A stretch of 64,000 nt of DNA from Pontibacter ramchanderi (GTDB lineage Bacteria; Bacteroidota; Bacteroidia; Cytophagales; Hymenobacteraceae), in assembly GCF_002846395.1 (NCBI RefSeq), contig NZ_PJMU01000004.1, positions 62,001 through 126,000 of the forward strand, given 5' to 3'. Below the pieces are notes generated by a model that made no database searches, was not told where the DNA came from, and was given only the letters and a program-made list of their open reading frames with translations. The translations under genes and the position numbers were made by a program. Positions 25,740 through 35,064 of this stretch are shown one piece after another. Numbering within the stretch: position 1 is the first letter of the stretch; the number at the start of each line of letters is the position of its first letter.

Positions 25740-26471
25740 CTAAAGCAGCACATAAGCCAATACAAAGTCGCCGATCAGGATGGCGATGACACTGCTGGTT
25801 ACGGCAGAGGTACTGGCAGCTCCTACCTCCAGGGCCCCGCCGCGGGTGTTGTACCCTCTGAATGAGGAGATTGATGAAATCAGAAAGGCAAACACCACCG
25901 ATTTGATCAGGGCAAAGGTAATGTTGTAAGGTATAAACCCGTCGCGGATGCCGGTGATGTACTCCTGGGGTGTCAGCTCACCGGAAATTGTGCCGGCCAG
26001 GTAACCGCCCAATATCGAAAGAAACATCGACAGGATAACCAGCATCGGGAACACCATAATGGCGGCCACCACTTTCGGGAGCACCAGGTATGAGGCAGAG
26101 TTTATGCCCATTACCTCGAGGGCGTCTACCTGCTCGGTAATCTGCATGGTGCCCAGCCCGCCGGCAATGCTGGAGCCTACTTTGCCAGCCAGCACGATCG
26201 AGGTAATAGTGGGAGCCAGTTCGAGGATAGTCATTTCACGCACCATAAAACCAATGGTGGAACGGGGGATAAACGCATTGTCCAGGTTATAGGCCACCTG
26301 CACGCAGGTAACAGCCCCGATAAAGGTGGAGACAATGGCGACGATGAATATGGAGTTGATGCCGATCAGAATAGCCTCGTCGATTGTGCGGCCGAACAGA
26401 ATCTTGGTCGACTCTTTCCGGATGAAGAGGCTTTGCAGGAACAGCAGGTATTTCCCAAAGGATTGTAGCAT
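25740..26471 (-). CDS. mlaE: ABC transporter permease, MlaE type
   Basis: A 243-residue MlaE/YrbE-family permease with five or six membrane helices. Family motifs are present: GREMTILELAPTITSIVLAGKVGSSIAGGLGTM-type text spread over residues 76-108 (including the conserved LAGKVGSS), the MGINSASYLVLPKV segment, and the C-terminal GALEVGAASTSAVTSS. It forms a two-gene operon with mlaF, which follows. Together they would move phospholipid; the direction cannot be told. Confidence 0.9.
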   Translation of the reverse strand: MLQSFGKYLLFLQSLFIRKESTKILFGRTIDEAILIGINSIFIVAIVSTFIGAVTCVQVAYNLDNAFIPRSTIGFMVREMTILELAPTITSIVLAGKVGSSIAGGLGTMQITEQVDALEVMGINSASYLVLPKVVAAIMVFPMLVILSMFLSILGGYLAGTISGELTPQEYITGIRDGFIPYNITFALIKSVVFAFLISSISSFRGYNTRGGALEVGAASTSAVTSSVIAILIGDFVLAYVLL

Positions 26472-26587
26472 ACAGGCGATACGTGTTAAACAGGGTTTTA
26501 AACGTGCTTCTAAACAAAAATACTGTTTAAATGCCTATATTACGGTTAAATTCTGAAAACGTATTATCTAAAAACTATATAGAGCAC

Positions 26588-27295
26588 ATGCAGCAGTATA
26601 TTTTGGTGACGGGTGGCACAAAGGGCATTGGTCGGGCCGTAATCGAGCAATTTGCAAAAGAGGGTTTCCACATCATCACCTGCTCCCGAAACGGGAACGA
26701 CCTGCATAAACTCAAGCTGGAGATTGAGGAGCGCTATACCTTCTCCAAAGTCTTTTTCCAGGAGGCTGACCTGAGCGATATGAACTCGCTGCGAAACTTT
26801 ATCGCCTATGTAAAAGACCTGAAAGTGAAAATCGAGGTGATCGTGAATAACAGCGGCCTGTTTATACCTGGCAAAGTGCACGAGGAAGACGATGCGGCGC
26901 TTCCGATGATGATCAACACGAACCTCTACAGCGCCTATTACATCACCAAAGCCTTCGTGCTGGATATGAAAAAGCGCCGGAGCGGCCATATCTTCAACAT
27001 GTGCTCCACAGCCAGCATCACGCCCTATACCAACGGCGGCTCCTACTGTATCTCTAAATTTGCCCTGCTGGGAATGACCAAAGTGTTGCGTGAGGAAATG
27101 AAGGAGCATGGGGTACGCGTTACGGCTATCTTGCCCGGGGCAACCCTCACGGCCAGCTGGGAAGGCGTGGACCTGCCACCAGAGCGCTTCATGCGGTCCG
27201 AAGATGTGGCCATGGCGATCCATGGGGCTTATACCATGTCGCCGAACAGCGTGGTAGAGGAGATCCTGATCAGACCACAACTGGGAGACATTTAA
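26588..27295 (+). CDS. SDR family oxidoreductase
   Basis: Short-chain dehydrogenase/reductase of 235 residues. The NAD(P) motif TGGTKGIG (7-14), NNSG, the catalytic Ser near STASI and the YCISK (Tyr-x-x-x-Lys) pair are all intact. The ATG at 26588 is preferred to an in-frame ATG at 26531 because it places the first strand (QQYILVTGG) at the N-terminus as in the family. Substrate unknown; the closing region VVEEILIRPQLGDI resembles 3-ketoacyl or sepiapterin-like reductases. It is divergent from mlaE. Confidence 0.88.
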   Translation: MQQYILVTGGTKGIGRAVIEQFAKEGFHIITCSRNGNDLHKLKLEIEERYTFSKVFFQEADLSDMNSLRNFIAYVKDLKVKIEVIVNNSGLFIPGKVHEEDDAALPMMINTNLYSAYYITKAFVLDMKKRRSGHIFNMCSTASITPYTNGGSYCISKFALLGMTKVLREEMKEHGVRVTAILPGATLTASWEGVDLPPERFMRSEDVAMAIHGAYTMSPNSVVEEILIRPQLGDI

Positions 27296-27374
27296 GTTAG
27301 AAAGCAATAAAGTTTAGAAGTTATAAAGTGTGAAGGTGATATGTGAGGAAGTTTACCGACAATCCAAATTCTGT

Positions 27375-28088
27375 ATGAAAACACTATACCTGCTTTTACT
27401 GGGTTTATGCTGCACAGCAGTGGCTTATGGGCAAAAGCTGGAAATTGGGGCTCAATTGAATTCCGGCATCTCGAGATTCGGCGGAGAGTCAGCTACCAGA
27501 ACTACCGGTTTAAGCCTTAGCCGTAGCTGGGGACACGGCCCAGGCGTCAGTAATCCGTATGGAAGTAGGTATAATATAGCGTATGGTGCCAACCTACAGG
27601 GGCAATACGTGACTTCCAAAGGCTTTTTGCTTGGCACGCAGTTGGGGTACGAGCAACTGCGTACAACAGCTAAGATAGATAAAGCTTACGGTGTCTGGTC
27701 ACACAGCTCTTCTATGATACATCCCGCTGACGGCAAAGCAGTTATTATTGCCAATTACATCAACCTGCATCCTTACATAGGCTGGCGAATCACGCAAAGG
27801 CAAGTAGATCTGGACTTGACCCTGGGCTCTGACATTGGCTTTAGCCAGCAGATGAAGGAACGATCGGAAGCGACAATGGAAGACGGCACTGAAATTAAAA
27901 TAAGAGAAGACCGCAGTGAGTCTATCACTGATTTCAGGCCACGACTAGGTATAGCAGGCTACCGCGGGCATTTTGGCGTATCTATGAGCTATGCTCATGG
28001 AATCAAAAACTACCGGGCTAATATGGATGGCGCTGACATGAAATTATATACCAGAGTATTTCGGCTGGGCCTGCTCTACAGGTTGTAA
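27375..28088 (+). CDS. Predicted outer-membrane beta-barrel protein, unknown
   Basis: I do not recognise a named family. The start MKTLYLLLLGLCCTAVAYGQ at 27375 gives a clear signal peptide; a longer frame from 27330 adds 15 residues without purpose. The remaining 217 residues alternate aromatic/hydrophobic and polar positions in strands with Gly/Asn/Asp turns (IGAQLNSGISRFGG, GVSMSYAHGIKN) and end on RLGLLYRL, the pattern of an eight- to ten-stranded porin-like barrel of the OmpW/beta-barrel_2 type. The gene ends 62 bases before another SDR. Confidence 0.68.
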   Translation: MKTLYLLLLGLCCTAVAYGQKLEIGAQLNSGISRFGGESATRTTGLSLSRSWGHGPGVSNPYGSRYNIAYGANLQGQYVTSKGFLLGTQLGYEQLRTTAKIDKAYGVWSHSSSMIHPADGKAVIIANYINLHPYIGWRITQRQVDLDLTLGSDIGFSQQMKERSEATMEDGTEIKIREDRSESITDFRPRLGIAGYRGHFGVSMSYAHGIKNYRANMDGADMKLYTRVFRLGLLYRL

Positions 28089-28150
28089 TAGTTTTGTAAA
28101 TCGCTTTGATGCTATAAACGGTTTCGGGTACAACACAAGGACGACAAACG

Positions 28151-28855
28151 ATGAAATTAGAAGGAAAAATAGCCGTGGTAACCGGCGTAAGCAGAGGTAT
28201 AGGCCTGGCGACAGTTGAGGCGCTTTTAGAGCAGGGCGCTAAAGTAGCGGGCTGGGGAAGAACAGCCCCGGAGGTGCAGCACCAAAACTTCGAATTTGTG
28301 GAATGCGACGTGCGCCGCGCCGATTCGGTGCAAATGGCCTATAAGCACACCGTGGAGCATTTCGGAGGACATGTCAGCGTGCTGGTGAACAACGCCGGCC
28401 TGGGCCGCTCGGCCGCGCTCGAAGACCAGGGCCTGGACGAATGGCACCTGATGTTCGACACCAACGTGCATGGCCTCTTCTACTGCACCAAACTGGTTGT
28501 GCCAGGTATGAAACAGCAAGGCGAAGGCCACATCATTAACATTTCGTCTATAGCCGGCACGACAGGTATAGAACAGATGTCGGCTTACTGCGCCACCAAA
28601 CATGCGGTGCGCGGCATCTCGCACTCACTCTACAAAGAAGTGCGCGACTACGGCGTGAAAGTGACCTGCATCTACCCTGGTTCGGTGCAAACCAACTTTT
28701 TTGACAACATCGACAGCGTGACGGTGAACGATAACATGATGCGTCCGGAGGATATCGCCTCTACCATAATACACTGTCTGGAGTCGCACGCCAACTACCA
28801 CCACGTGGACATTGAGGTGCGTCCGCTGATGCCAAAAGGCCGGAAACAGGTATAG
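28151..28855 (+). CDS. SDR family oxidoreductase
   Basis: Short-chain dehydrogenase/reductase of 234 residues. TGVSRGIG (11-18) binds the cofactor, NNAG follows near residue 81, and the catalytic Ser (ISSIAG) with YCATK give a complete tetrad. The length and C-terminus (YHHVDIEVRPLMPKGRK) fit the classical 3-ketoacyl-reductase-like group. Substrate unknown. It precedes the gliding operon, with a hairpin between. Confidence 0.9.
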   Translation: MKLEGKIAVVTGVSRGIGLATVEALLEQGAKVAGWGRTAPEVQHQNFEFVECDVRRADSVQMAYKHTVEHFGGHVSVLVNNAGLGRSAALEDQGLDEWHLMFDTNVHGLFYCTKLVVPGMKQQGEGHIINISSIAGTTGIEQMSAYCATKHAVRGISHSLYKEVRDYGVKVTCIYPGSVQTNFFDNIDSVTVNDNMMRPEDIASTIIHCLESHANYHHVDIEVRPLMPKGRKQV

Positions 28856-28877
28856 CCATAATGTGGAACAGCTTTTG

Positions 28878-28885
28878 TAGCTTTG
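28878..28885 (+). promoter_or_regulatory. -7 element (TAGCTTTG) before gldA
   Basis: Perfect TAnnTTTG, 69 bases upstream of gldA; no clear -33 box. Confidence 0.4.
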
Positions 28886-28907
28886 CATGCCGAATTAATG
28901 CATAATT

Positions 28908-28941
28908 AATAATGACGAATGTTTAATAATTCGTCATTATT
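28908..28941. repeat. Hairpin upstream of gldA
   Basis: AATAATGACGAAT (28908-28920) and ATTCGTCATTATT (28929-28941) are perfect 13-base inverted repeats in the gldA leader region. There is no T tail on the plus strand, so it would be an mRNA leader hairpin or a repeat of the AT-rich intergenic class and not a terminator. Confidence 0.55.
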
Positions 28942-28953
28942 CATTCTATACAG

Positions 28954-29865
28954 ATGTCAGTTGAAGTAAAAAATCTCACCAAGCTTTTCGGGTCGCAACG
29001 GGCTGTCGATGATATTTCGTTTTCGGTCTCGCAGGGGCAAATACTTGGTTTCCTGGGGCCTAACGGTGCCGGCAAGTCCACGACCATGAAGATTGCCACC
29101 TGCTACCTGCCACCCAGCGCGGGCACCGTTTTGGTAGCCGGTTACGATGTGCTGCAAGACCCGATCGCCGTGCGCCGCAACGTAGGTTATCTGCCGGAAC
29201 ACAACCCCCTCTACCTGGACATGTATGTGCACGAGTACCTGCAATTTGTGGCTTCTGTTTACGGCCTGAAAGGGCGACTGGCAAAGGAGCGGGTGCACGA
29301 AATGGTGGAGCTTTGCGGCCTCACCCTGGAGCAGGGCAAGAAGATCGGAGCGCTTTCCAAGGGCTACCGTCAACGGGTTGGCCTTGCACAAGCGCTGGTG
29401 CACGATCCGCAAGTGCTGATCCTCGACGAACCGACCACTGGCCTCGATCCTAACCAGATCGTGGAGATACGTTCCCTGATCAAGCGCATCGGGCAGGACA
29501 AAACCGTGATCTTCTCGACGCACATTATGCAGGAGGTGACCGCCATTTGCGACCGTGTCGTGATCATCAACCGTGGCAAACTGGTGGCCGATAGCGACGT
29601 GGCTAGTCTGCAGGCCGGTGCCCGTAACGAGAAGACAACCCTTGTGGAATTTGAGCAGCCTATACCTGTGGAGGTGCTCGAGCAGGTGCCGGGCGTACTG
29701 GGCGCAACCTTGGCCGAGGGCACTACCTACCGGGTAGTTTCCCGCAAAGACACCGATATCCGGGCAACCCTTTTCCGGGTGGCTGCCGAGCGCAACTGGC
29801 CGCTGGTAGGCCTGCGCCACGAAGAAAACTCCCTCGAAAAGATTTTCCAACAACTGACGAAATAG
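28954..29865 (+). CDS. gldA: Gliding-motility ABC transporter ATPase GldA
   Basis: ATPase of the GldAFG exporter, needed for gliding in Flavobacterium johnsoniae and related Bacteroidota. Walker A GPNGAGKST (about 34-42), signature LSKGYRQRVGLAQAL, Walker B LILDEPTTGLDPNQ are present, and the 303 residues match GldA length. gldF starts eight bases after the stop and gldG overlaps gldF, so the three are one operon. What GldAFG exports or how it serves gliding is still unsettled. Confidence 0.94.
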   Translation: MSVEVKNLTKLFGSQRAVDDISFSVSQGQILGFLGPNGAGKSTTMKIATCYLPPSAGTVLVAGYDVLQDPIAVRRNVGYLPEHNPLYLDMYVHEYLQFVASVYGLKGRLAKERVHEMVELCGLTLEQGKKIGALSKGYRQRVGLAQALVHDPQVLILDEPTTGLDPNQIVEIRSLIKRIGQDKTVIFSTHIMQEVTAICDRVVIINRGKLVADSDVASLQAGARNEKTTLVEFEQPIPVEVLEQVPGVLGATLAEGTTYRVVSRKDTDIRATLFRVAAERNWPLVGLRHEENSLEKIFQQLTK

Positions 29866-29873
29866 GTATACCT

Positions 29874-30602
29874 ATGCTCGCTATACTTAAAAAAGAATTT
29901 AACGGCTTCCTGAATACGCTGATCGCCTACATTGTGATTATGGTGTTTTTAGTGGCCATTGGCATGTTCATGTGGGTGTTCCCCGAGAGCAACGTGCTCG
30001 ATTACGGCTTTGCCGACATGCAGACGCTCTTCAACATGGCACCCTGGCTGTTCCTGTTCCTGATACCGGCCATCACCATGCGGACCTTTGCCGAGGAGAA
30101 GCGGGAAGGCACGATTGAACTCCTGCTCACCAAGCCGATTTCTGATCTGCAACTGATCCTGGGCAAGTACTTTGCGGCGCTACTGCTGGCACTCTTCGCC
30201 CTTATACCTACGCTGATCTATTACTATACCGTGTATGAACTCGGTAACCCGCAGGGCAACGTAGACTCGGCCGCTGTGGTGGGCTCATACTTGGGGCTTG
30301 TGTTCCTGGCTGGCGTTTTTGCAGCTATCGGTGTGTTCGCCTCTTCTGTTTCAGATAACCAGATCATCTCCTTTGTTATCGCTATTTTCCTCTGCTACAT
30401 CTTCTACGCAGGTTTCGAGTTGATCGCTTCTATACCTATGTGGGGCGGCTACAGCTATTTTATCAGTCAGCTAGGTATAGAGTACCACTATTCCGCCATC
30501 AGCAAAGGGCTGATCGATTCACGTGACGTGCTGTACTTTCTGAGTGTGATCGCGATCATGATTCTTTCCACCAAACTTGTATTGAGCAGCAGAAAATGGT
30601 AA
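29874..30602 (+). CDS. gldF: Gliding-motility ABC transporter permease GldF
   Basis: A 242-residue membrane protein of the ABC-2 permease type with about six helices. FAEEKREGTIELLLTKPIS (about 73-91) is the family's signature loop before helix two, and the sequence starts with MLAILKKEFNGFLNTL as usual for GldF. It is between gldA and gldG; the last seven bases of its frame overlap the start of gldG, which points to translational coupling. Confidence 0.93.
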   Translation: MLAILKKEFNGFLNTLIAYIVIMVFLVAIGMFMWVFPESNVLDYGFADMQTLFNMAPWLFLFLIPAITMRTFAEEKREGTIELLLTKPISDLQLILGKYFAALLLALFALIPTLIYYYTVYELGNPQGNVDSAAVVGSYLGLVFLAGVFAAIGVFASSVSDNQIISFVIAIFLCYIFYAGFELIASIPMWGGYSYFISQLGIEYHYSAISKGLIDSRDVLYFLSVIAIMILSTKLVLSSRKW

Positions 30603-32296
30603 CAGAGCAGGCAACGACACACAAGAGCAAGCGCAGCCGCGACCTGACCCGCTTTCTGATCGCGTTAGCAGCCATTGTGCTGCTCAACATACTGGCCGCC
30701 AACTTCTTTTTCCGCCTCGATTTGACTGAGGACAAGCGCTACACCATCTCACCTGTCACAAAACAGATGCTGTCGGAGCTGCCAGAGCCCGTGTTTGTAG
30801 AGGTATACCTGGAGGGCGAGTTCCCGGCAGGTTTCAAGCGCCTACAGCAGTCCGTACGCGAGACGTTGGACGAGTTCCGCATTTACGCGGGCGGCAATGT
30901 GCGCTATGAATTCATCGATCCGAACGATATATCGGATGAGAAAGAACGAACAGAGTTTTTTCAGAAGTTGGCGCAGGCAGGTATACAACCCACTAATTTG
31001 CGAGCCAACGAGGGCGGCAAGCAGGTGGAGCGCCTGGTGTTCCCGGGTGCTCGCGTGATGTACAAAGGCAAAGAAACCGGCGTGATGCTCCTGAAAGGCA
31101 ACCTGGCCGCTTCGCCTGACGAACGCCTGAACCAGTCAGTAGAAGGCGTGGAGTATGAACTGGCCACAGCTATCCGTAAAATGGCCTTCCAGGGTGGCAA
31201 AACCATCGGCTACATCAGCGGACAGGGGCAACTGGAGACGCAGAACGTGACGGATCTACTGGGCTCTTTGCAGGAGTTTTACCGGGTAGCCCGCGGCGAG
31301 CTGCGCGACATCCCTTCGCTGCAGGGCCTGGACCTGATCATCATTGCCAAACCAACGCAGGCCTTTACCGAGGCTGACAAGTATAAGATCGACCAGTTCA
31401 TCATGAACGGGGGCAAGGCAGTGTTTTTTGTGGATGCACTCAATGCGAATATGGATAGCGTAGGAGCAGGAGGTATGTTTGCGATGCCTTACAATCTCAA
31501 TTTGGACGATATGCTTTTCCGGTATGGGGTGCGTCTCAATCCAACTATGATCATGGACCTGAACTCAGGCTTTATACCTGTCGTGACGGGCTATATGGGT
31601 GAGCGGCCACAGACCGAAATGACGAACTGGCGCTTCTACCCGCTGCTCAACAACTTTGCTAAACACCCGATTACCCGCAACATCGACGCCGTTTACAGTA
31701 AGTTTATTGGCACCATGGACACCGTGCGTGCCGATGGTATCCGCAAAACACCGTTAGTCTATACCTCTGTATACTCACGTGTAATGCAAGCCCCCGTACC
31801 GCTTACGCTTGAAGAAGCCCGTATGGAAGTGAAGCCGGAGCAGTACCAGGCGGGACCGCAGCCAGTGGGTTATCTGCTGGAAGGTGCCTTTACCTCGCTC
31901 TTCCGTAACAGAAGAGCTCCTGAGGGAGTGGCAAACGCACAAGTAAAGGAGCAGGGAGTGCCAACCAAAATAGCAGTTTTCTCGGATGGCGACCTCGTGC
32001 GCAACGATGTAAATCCACGCACTGGTCAGGCTTATGAACTGGGCTTTGACCGATATAACAACGTAACCTTTGCCAACCGCGAATTGGCTATGAACACCAT
32101 TCATTACCTGCTGGATTCAGAAGGCTTGATCAACGTACGCAGCAAAGAAATTCAGCTGCGGCCGTTGGATAGGGTGCGGATAAAGGAGGAGCGTACCTAT
32201 TGGCAGTTGCTCAATATCGTGGCTCCGATCGTGCTGTTGGCCTTGTTTGGGGTGGTGCGCTACTACCTGCGCAAGCGTCGCTACGAGCGCTTCTAA
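30596..32296 (+). CDS. gldG: Gliding-motility protein GldG
   Basis: A 566-residue component of the GldAFG transporter. One N-terminal membrane helix (about 20-40), then a large periplasmic domain (ABC_transp_aux type) containing RLDLTEDKRYTISPVTKQML and IIIAKPTQAFTEADKYKIDQF, and one C-terminal helix (about 535-557) followed by a basic tail RKRRYERF. The two-helix architecture and length agree with GldG. dnaN follows 106 bases later, an order I have seen in other Cytophagales. Confidence 0.93.
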   Translation: MVTEQATTHKSKRSRDLTRFLIALAAIVLLNILAANFFFRLDLTEDKRYTISPVTKQMLSELPEPVFVEVYLEGEFPAGFKRLQQSVRETLDEFRIYAGGNVRYEFIDPNDISDEKERTEFFQKLAQAGIQPTNLRANEGGKQVERLVFPGARVMYKGKETGVMLLKGNLAASPDERLNQSVEGVEYELATAIRKMAFQGGKTIGYISGQGQLETQNVTDLLGSLQEFYRVARGELRDIPSLQGLDLIIIAKPTQAFTEADKYKIDQFIMNGGKAVFFVDALNANMDSVGAGGMFAMPYNLNLDDMLFRYGVRLNPTMIMDLNSGFIPVVTGYMGERPQTEMTNWRFYPLLNNFAKHPITRNIDAVYSKFIGTMDTVRADGIRKTPLVYTSVYSRVMQAPVPLTLEEARMEVKPEQYQAGPQPVGYLLEGAFTSLFRNRRAPEGVANAQVKEQGVPTKIAVFSDGDLVRNDVNPRTGQAYELGFDRYNNVTFANRELAMNTIHYLLDSEGLINVRSKEIQLRPLDRVRIKEERTYWQLLNIVAPIVLLALFGVVRYYLRKRRYERF

Positions 32297-32368
32297 ATTT
32301 TTCGCCCTGTATGTAAAGAAATTGTGAAAAAGCCAGGCCGCTGCTTTAGCATAAATGCGAAAAAGTTT

Positions 32369-32376
32369 TAACTTTG
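32369..32376 (+). promoter_or_regulatory. -7 element (TAACTTTG) of dnaN
   Basis: Perfect TAnnTTTG, 26 bases upstream of the dnaN start codon; a weak TTTAG is found at the -33 distance. Confidence 0.55.
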
Positions 32377-32402
32377 TCCAAATAACATTATAGCTATACA
32401 TA

Positions 32403-33527
32403 ATGAAATTTATCGTCTCTTCATCTGCTCTCCTGAAGCAGTTAGCCAGCATAAACGGTGTGGTAACCAACAACCCGGTGGTTCCTATCCTTGAGAACTT
32501 CCTGTTCGAAATCAACGACAGCACCCTGACCATCACAGCCAGTGACCTGGAAACTTCCATGATCACCGAGCTGCAGGTAGAAGCAAAGGAGAGTGGCCGC
32601 ATTGCTGCCCCTGCCAAAATTTTGATCGAGACGCTGAAGAACCTGCCAGACCAGCCAGTTACCTTCACTATCGACGAAGAGACCTATACCATTGAAATCA
32701 GCTCTTCAAACGGACGCTATAAGCTTTCTGGTGAAAACGCCACTGACTTCCCGCGTGTACCTGTGGTGAAGGGCGGCAGCGCCATCGAGATACCTTCTAA
32801 CGTGCTATCTCGTGCCATTAACAAGACCATCTTTGCAGTGAGCAACGACGAGCTTCGTCCAGCCATGACAGGTATTTTCGTGCAGCTGCGTTCTGATAAT
32901 GTTACCTTCGTAGCCACTGACGGGCACCGTCTGCTGCGTTTCCGTCGCACGGACATCGCCACCAGCCAGGAGGCTTCTCTGATCATTCCACGCAAGGCTT
33001 TCACGCTGCTGAAGTCTACGTTACCTTCTGAGGCTACTGCGGTGCGTATGGAGTTCAACCAGTCCAACGCGTTCTTCAGCTTCGACAACATCCGCATGAT
33101 CTGTCGTCTGATTGACGAGCGCTACCCAGACTACGAGAACGTAATCCCTGTGCAGAACCCGAACAAACTGGTAATTGACCGTGCTGCTCTATTAAGCTCT
33201 GTGCGTCGTATCTCTATTTACTCAAACAAAACTACGCACCAGATCCGTTTGAAACTGTCAGGCTCTGAGCTGCAGGTTTCTGCCGAAGATCTGGATTTCT
33301 CTAACGAAGCAAACGAGCGCCTGACTTGCCAGTATGATGGTGAGGACATGGAAATCGGCTTCAACGCGAAGTTTTTGATCGAAATGCTGAATAACATCGA
33401 CGCTGACGAAATATCGTTTGAGCTGTCTACACCGAACCGTGCCGGTCTGCTAATGCCGCTTGCCAACGAGGATAATGAAAATGTTCTGATGCTGGTGATG
33501 CCTGTAATGCTAAACAATTACGTATAA
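32403..33527 (+). CDS. dnaN: DNA polymerase III sliding clamp (beta subunit)
   Basis: Ring-shaped processivity clamp, 374 residues, made of three similar domains. Family text is clear: MKFIVSSSALLKQLASINGVV at the start, ITASDLETSM in domain one, SNDELRPAMTGIFVQ and FVATDGHRLLRF in domain two, IGFNAKFLIEMLNNI in domain three, and the C-terminal VLMLVMPVML. The codon use is biased and no TATACCT word occurs in the gene. It has its own promoter box and stands alone. Confidence 0.98.
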   Translation: MKFIVSSSALLKQLASINGVVTNNPVVPILENFLFEINDSTLTITASDLETSMITELQVEAKESGRIAAPAKILIETLKNLPDQPVTFTIDEETYTIEISSSNGRYKLSGENATDFPRVPVVKGGSAIEIPSNVLSRAINKTIFAVSNDELRPAMTGIFVQLRSDNVTFVATDGHRLLRFRRTDIATSQEASLIIPRKAFTLLKSTLPSEATAVRMEFNQSNAFFSFDNIRMICRLIDERYPDYENVIPVQNPNKLVIDRAALLSSVRRISIYSNKTTHQIRLKLSGSELQVSAEDLDFSNEANERLTCQYDGEDMEIGFNAKFLIEMLNNIDADEISFELSTPNRAGLLMPLANEDNENVLMLVMPVMLNNYV

Positions 33528-33550
33528 GAAGATAATTTCTCCTAATGCAG

Positions 33551-33577
33551 GAAGGCGGGCCTATTTGGTCCGCCTTC
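33551..33577 (+). terminator. Hairpin after dnaN
   Basis: GAAGGCGG (33551-33558) and CCGCCTTC (33570-33577) close a stem of about 11 pairs; the T tract is poor (TCTGTTT), so termination is likely but not strong. Confidence 0.55.
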
Positions 33578-33595
33578 TCTGTTTACAGGCTATAC

Positions 33596-34630
33596 CTACT
33601 TCTGCAACTTAATGTATACCGGGAAGTGGTCGCTATAGCCACCCAGGTAGAGGGTGCCGGACCAGGTCTGGCGGGGCGTATCTTTATACCTGCCGAATGT
33701 GAACTTGGCAAACTCCGGGTCATGGATGAAGGCAGCCCCATGGGCATAATATAGTCCACCCCGAGTATTTAAGAGCGATTTGGATACAAGGATCTGGTCG
33801 CGCATTTTGTTATCGTTGCGGGTATGGAAGCTGCCGCGGCCCTGCACGTACCATAGGTAAAAGGTATTAAAAAGTTCTTCGTTGTAAGCCGGGTTAGGTC
33901 GTCCTGTTGCCCTCAGCACCTTTTCCATGTTCGTGGACTTTGGCTCATCCGTAAAATCGCCCAGCACAATTATTTTAGCATTTTTGTCCGCTTTCTGCTG
34001 CGCGCCTATCTGCTTTCGCAGCTCAGCTGCCGCCTCTCTTCTGCGGGCATTGCCAAGGGTTTTGCTGCCGCGGTCTTCAGGCCAATGGGTCACGTATACT
34101 GTCACCGGCTCACCAGCCAGAGTGCCTTTTACCTGCAGTACCCCACGCGAGGCAAATCCTTTCTCCGAAAACTTTATGGGCAGGTTTGTATGGGAGGTTG
34201 GTTTAAACACTCTAGGATTATAGAGCAAGGCCACATCCATCCCTTCAGGATCTGGTGAGTCGTAATGGATAATGCCGTATCGGCGTTTGCGAAGGGGAGA
34301 GGAGCTTACCAGATCGTCGAGCACCTGGCGGTTCTCCACTTCAGCTAATCCGAGGATATCAGGGCCACTTTTCCCGCCAATGGTTTCAATCACTTTTGCT
34401 ATGTTCCGTATCTTGGTCTTATACCTGTCCTGGTCCCACTGCATGATGCCACCTGGCGTAAAGCCATCGTCGTCTGTTTTTGGGTCGTCTTGGGTATCGT
34501 AGAGCTTCTCCGTGTTATAAAAAGCAAGCGTGTATAGTTTCTGCTTTTTACTGGATGTGGTCAAGCTGGCGCATCCCGAAAGGATGGCCAGACTAAAAAG
34601 GAAAAAGAAGGTTTTTATTCCGTAGCGCAT
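33596..34630 (-). CDS. Endonuclease/exonuclease/phosphatase-fold lipoprotein
   Basis: A 344-residue protein of the endonuclease/exonuclease/phosphatase superfamily. A lipoprotein signal peptide ends at ILSGC (Cys 20). Metal and catalytic motifs are visible: LGLAEVENRQVL (Glu for Mg2+), VLGDFTDEP (Asp, with Asn to Thr exchange in GDFND), and the terminal SDHFPVY (Asp-His pair). It could be a surface nuclease or phosphodiesterase. It is divergent from gldC and the substrate cannot be told. Confidence 0.85.
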   Translation of the reverse strand: MRYGIKTFFFLFSLAILSGCASLTTSSKKQKLYTLAFYNTEKLYDTQDDPKTDDDGFTPGGIMQWDQDRYKTKIRNIAKVIETIGGKSGPDILGLAEVENRQVLDDLVSSSPLRKRRYGIIHYDSPDPEGMDVALLYNPRVFKPTSHTNLPIKFSEKGFASRGVLQVKGTLAGEPVTVYVTHWPEDRGSKTLGNARRREAAAELRKQIGAQQKADKNAKIIVLGDFTDEPKSTNMEKVLRATGRPNPAYNEELFNTFYLWYVQGRGSFHTRNDNKMRDQILVSKSLLNTRGGLYYAHGAAFIHDPEFAKFTFGRYKDTPRQTWSGTLYLGGYSDHFPVYIKLQK

Positions 34631-34634
34631 CGCG

Positions 34635-34642
34635 TAACTTTG
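34635..34642 (+). promoter_or_regulatory. -7 element (TAACTTTG) before gldC
   Basis: Perfect TAnnTTTG, 66 bases before the gldC start codon. Confidence 0.4.
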
Positions 34643-34708
34643 TACTTGGTTTTAGTATTCAAGCATAGTACGAGATATATATAGTCCAAAGTTTAAAAAG
34701 AAGCAAAA

Positions 34709-35050
34709 ATGAAGAAGTCTGAAATATACTTTAGCATTGCCCTAGACGAGCAGAAAATACCGGAAGCCATCAGCTGGAGAGCAACTGATGCAGGTGAGAA
34801 AATCCACTTTGCCAAAGCCATCAACATCTCCCTTTGGGATCGTGATGAAGCGGGAACCATGAAGATCGACCTTTGGACAAAGGATATGCCTGTTGATGAA
34901 ATGAAGTATTTCTACATCGATACAATTGGTGCCATGGCGCAGAGCATTGCAACCGCCACCAGCGACAAAGTAATGGCCGATAAGATGCGCGCCCTGTGCG
35001 AGGACCTGATGAACCACGTAGAAGAAGAACGCAGAAAGCAGAACAACTAA
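34709..35050 (+). CDS. gldC: Gliding-motility protein GldC
   Basis: A 113-residue soluble protein of the GldC family, characterised as a gliding gene in F. johnsoniae though not strictly essential. The family start KKSEIYFSIALDEQKIPEAISW and the segment IDLWTKDMPVDEMK are evident, with an amphipathic C-terminal helix. It is 2.4 kb from gldAFG, not adjacent, and has its own promoter box and terminator. Its biochemical function is unknown. Confidence 0.9.
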   Translation: MKKSEIYFSIALDEQKIPEAISWRATDAGEKIHFAKAINISLWDRDEAGTMKIDLWTKDMPVDEMKYFYIDTIGAMAQSIATATSDKVMADKMRALCEDLMNHVEEERRKQNN

Positions 35051-35064
35051 GCCCTTAAACAACG

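Noticed and set aside
24763..25743. 326-codon open frame opposite the mlaF gene
   Set aside because: Walker A, signature and Walker B lie in the minus-strand frame; the plus-strand product has no family pattern.
28957..29853. 298-codon open frame opposite gldA
   Set aside because: GldA has full ABC motifs on the plus strand; the opposite frame has none and is a shadow.
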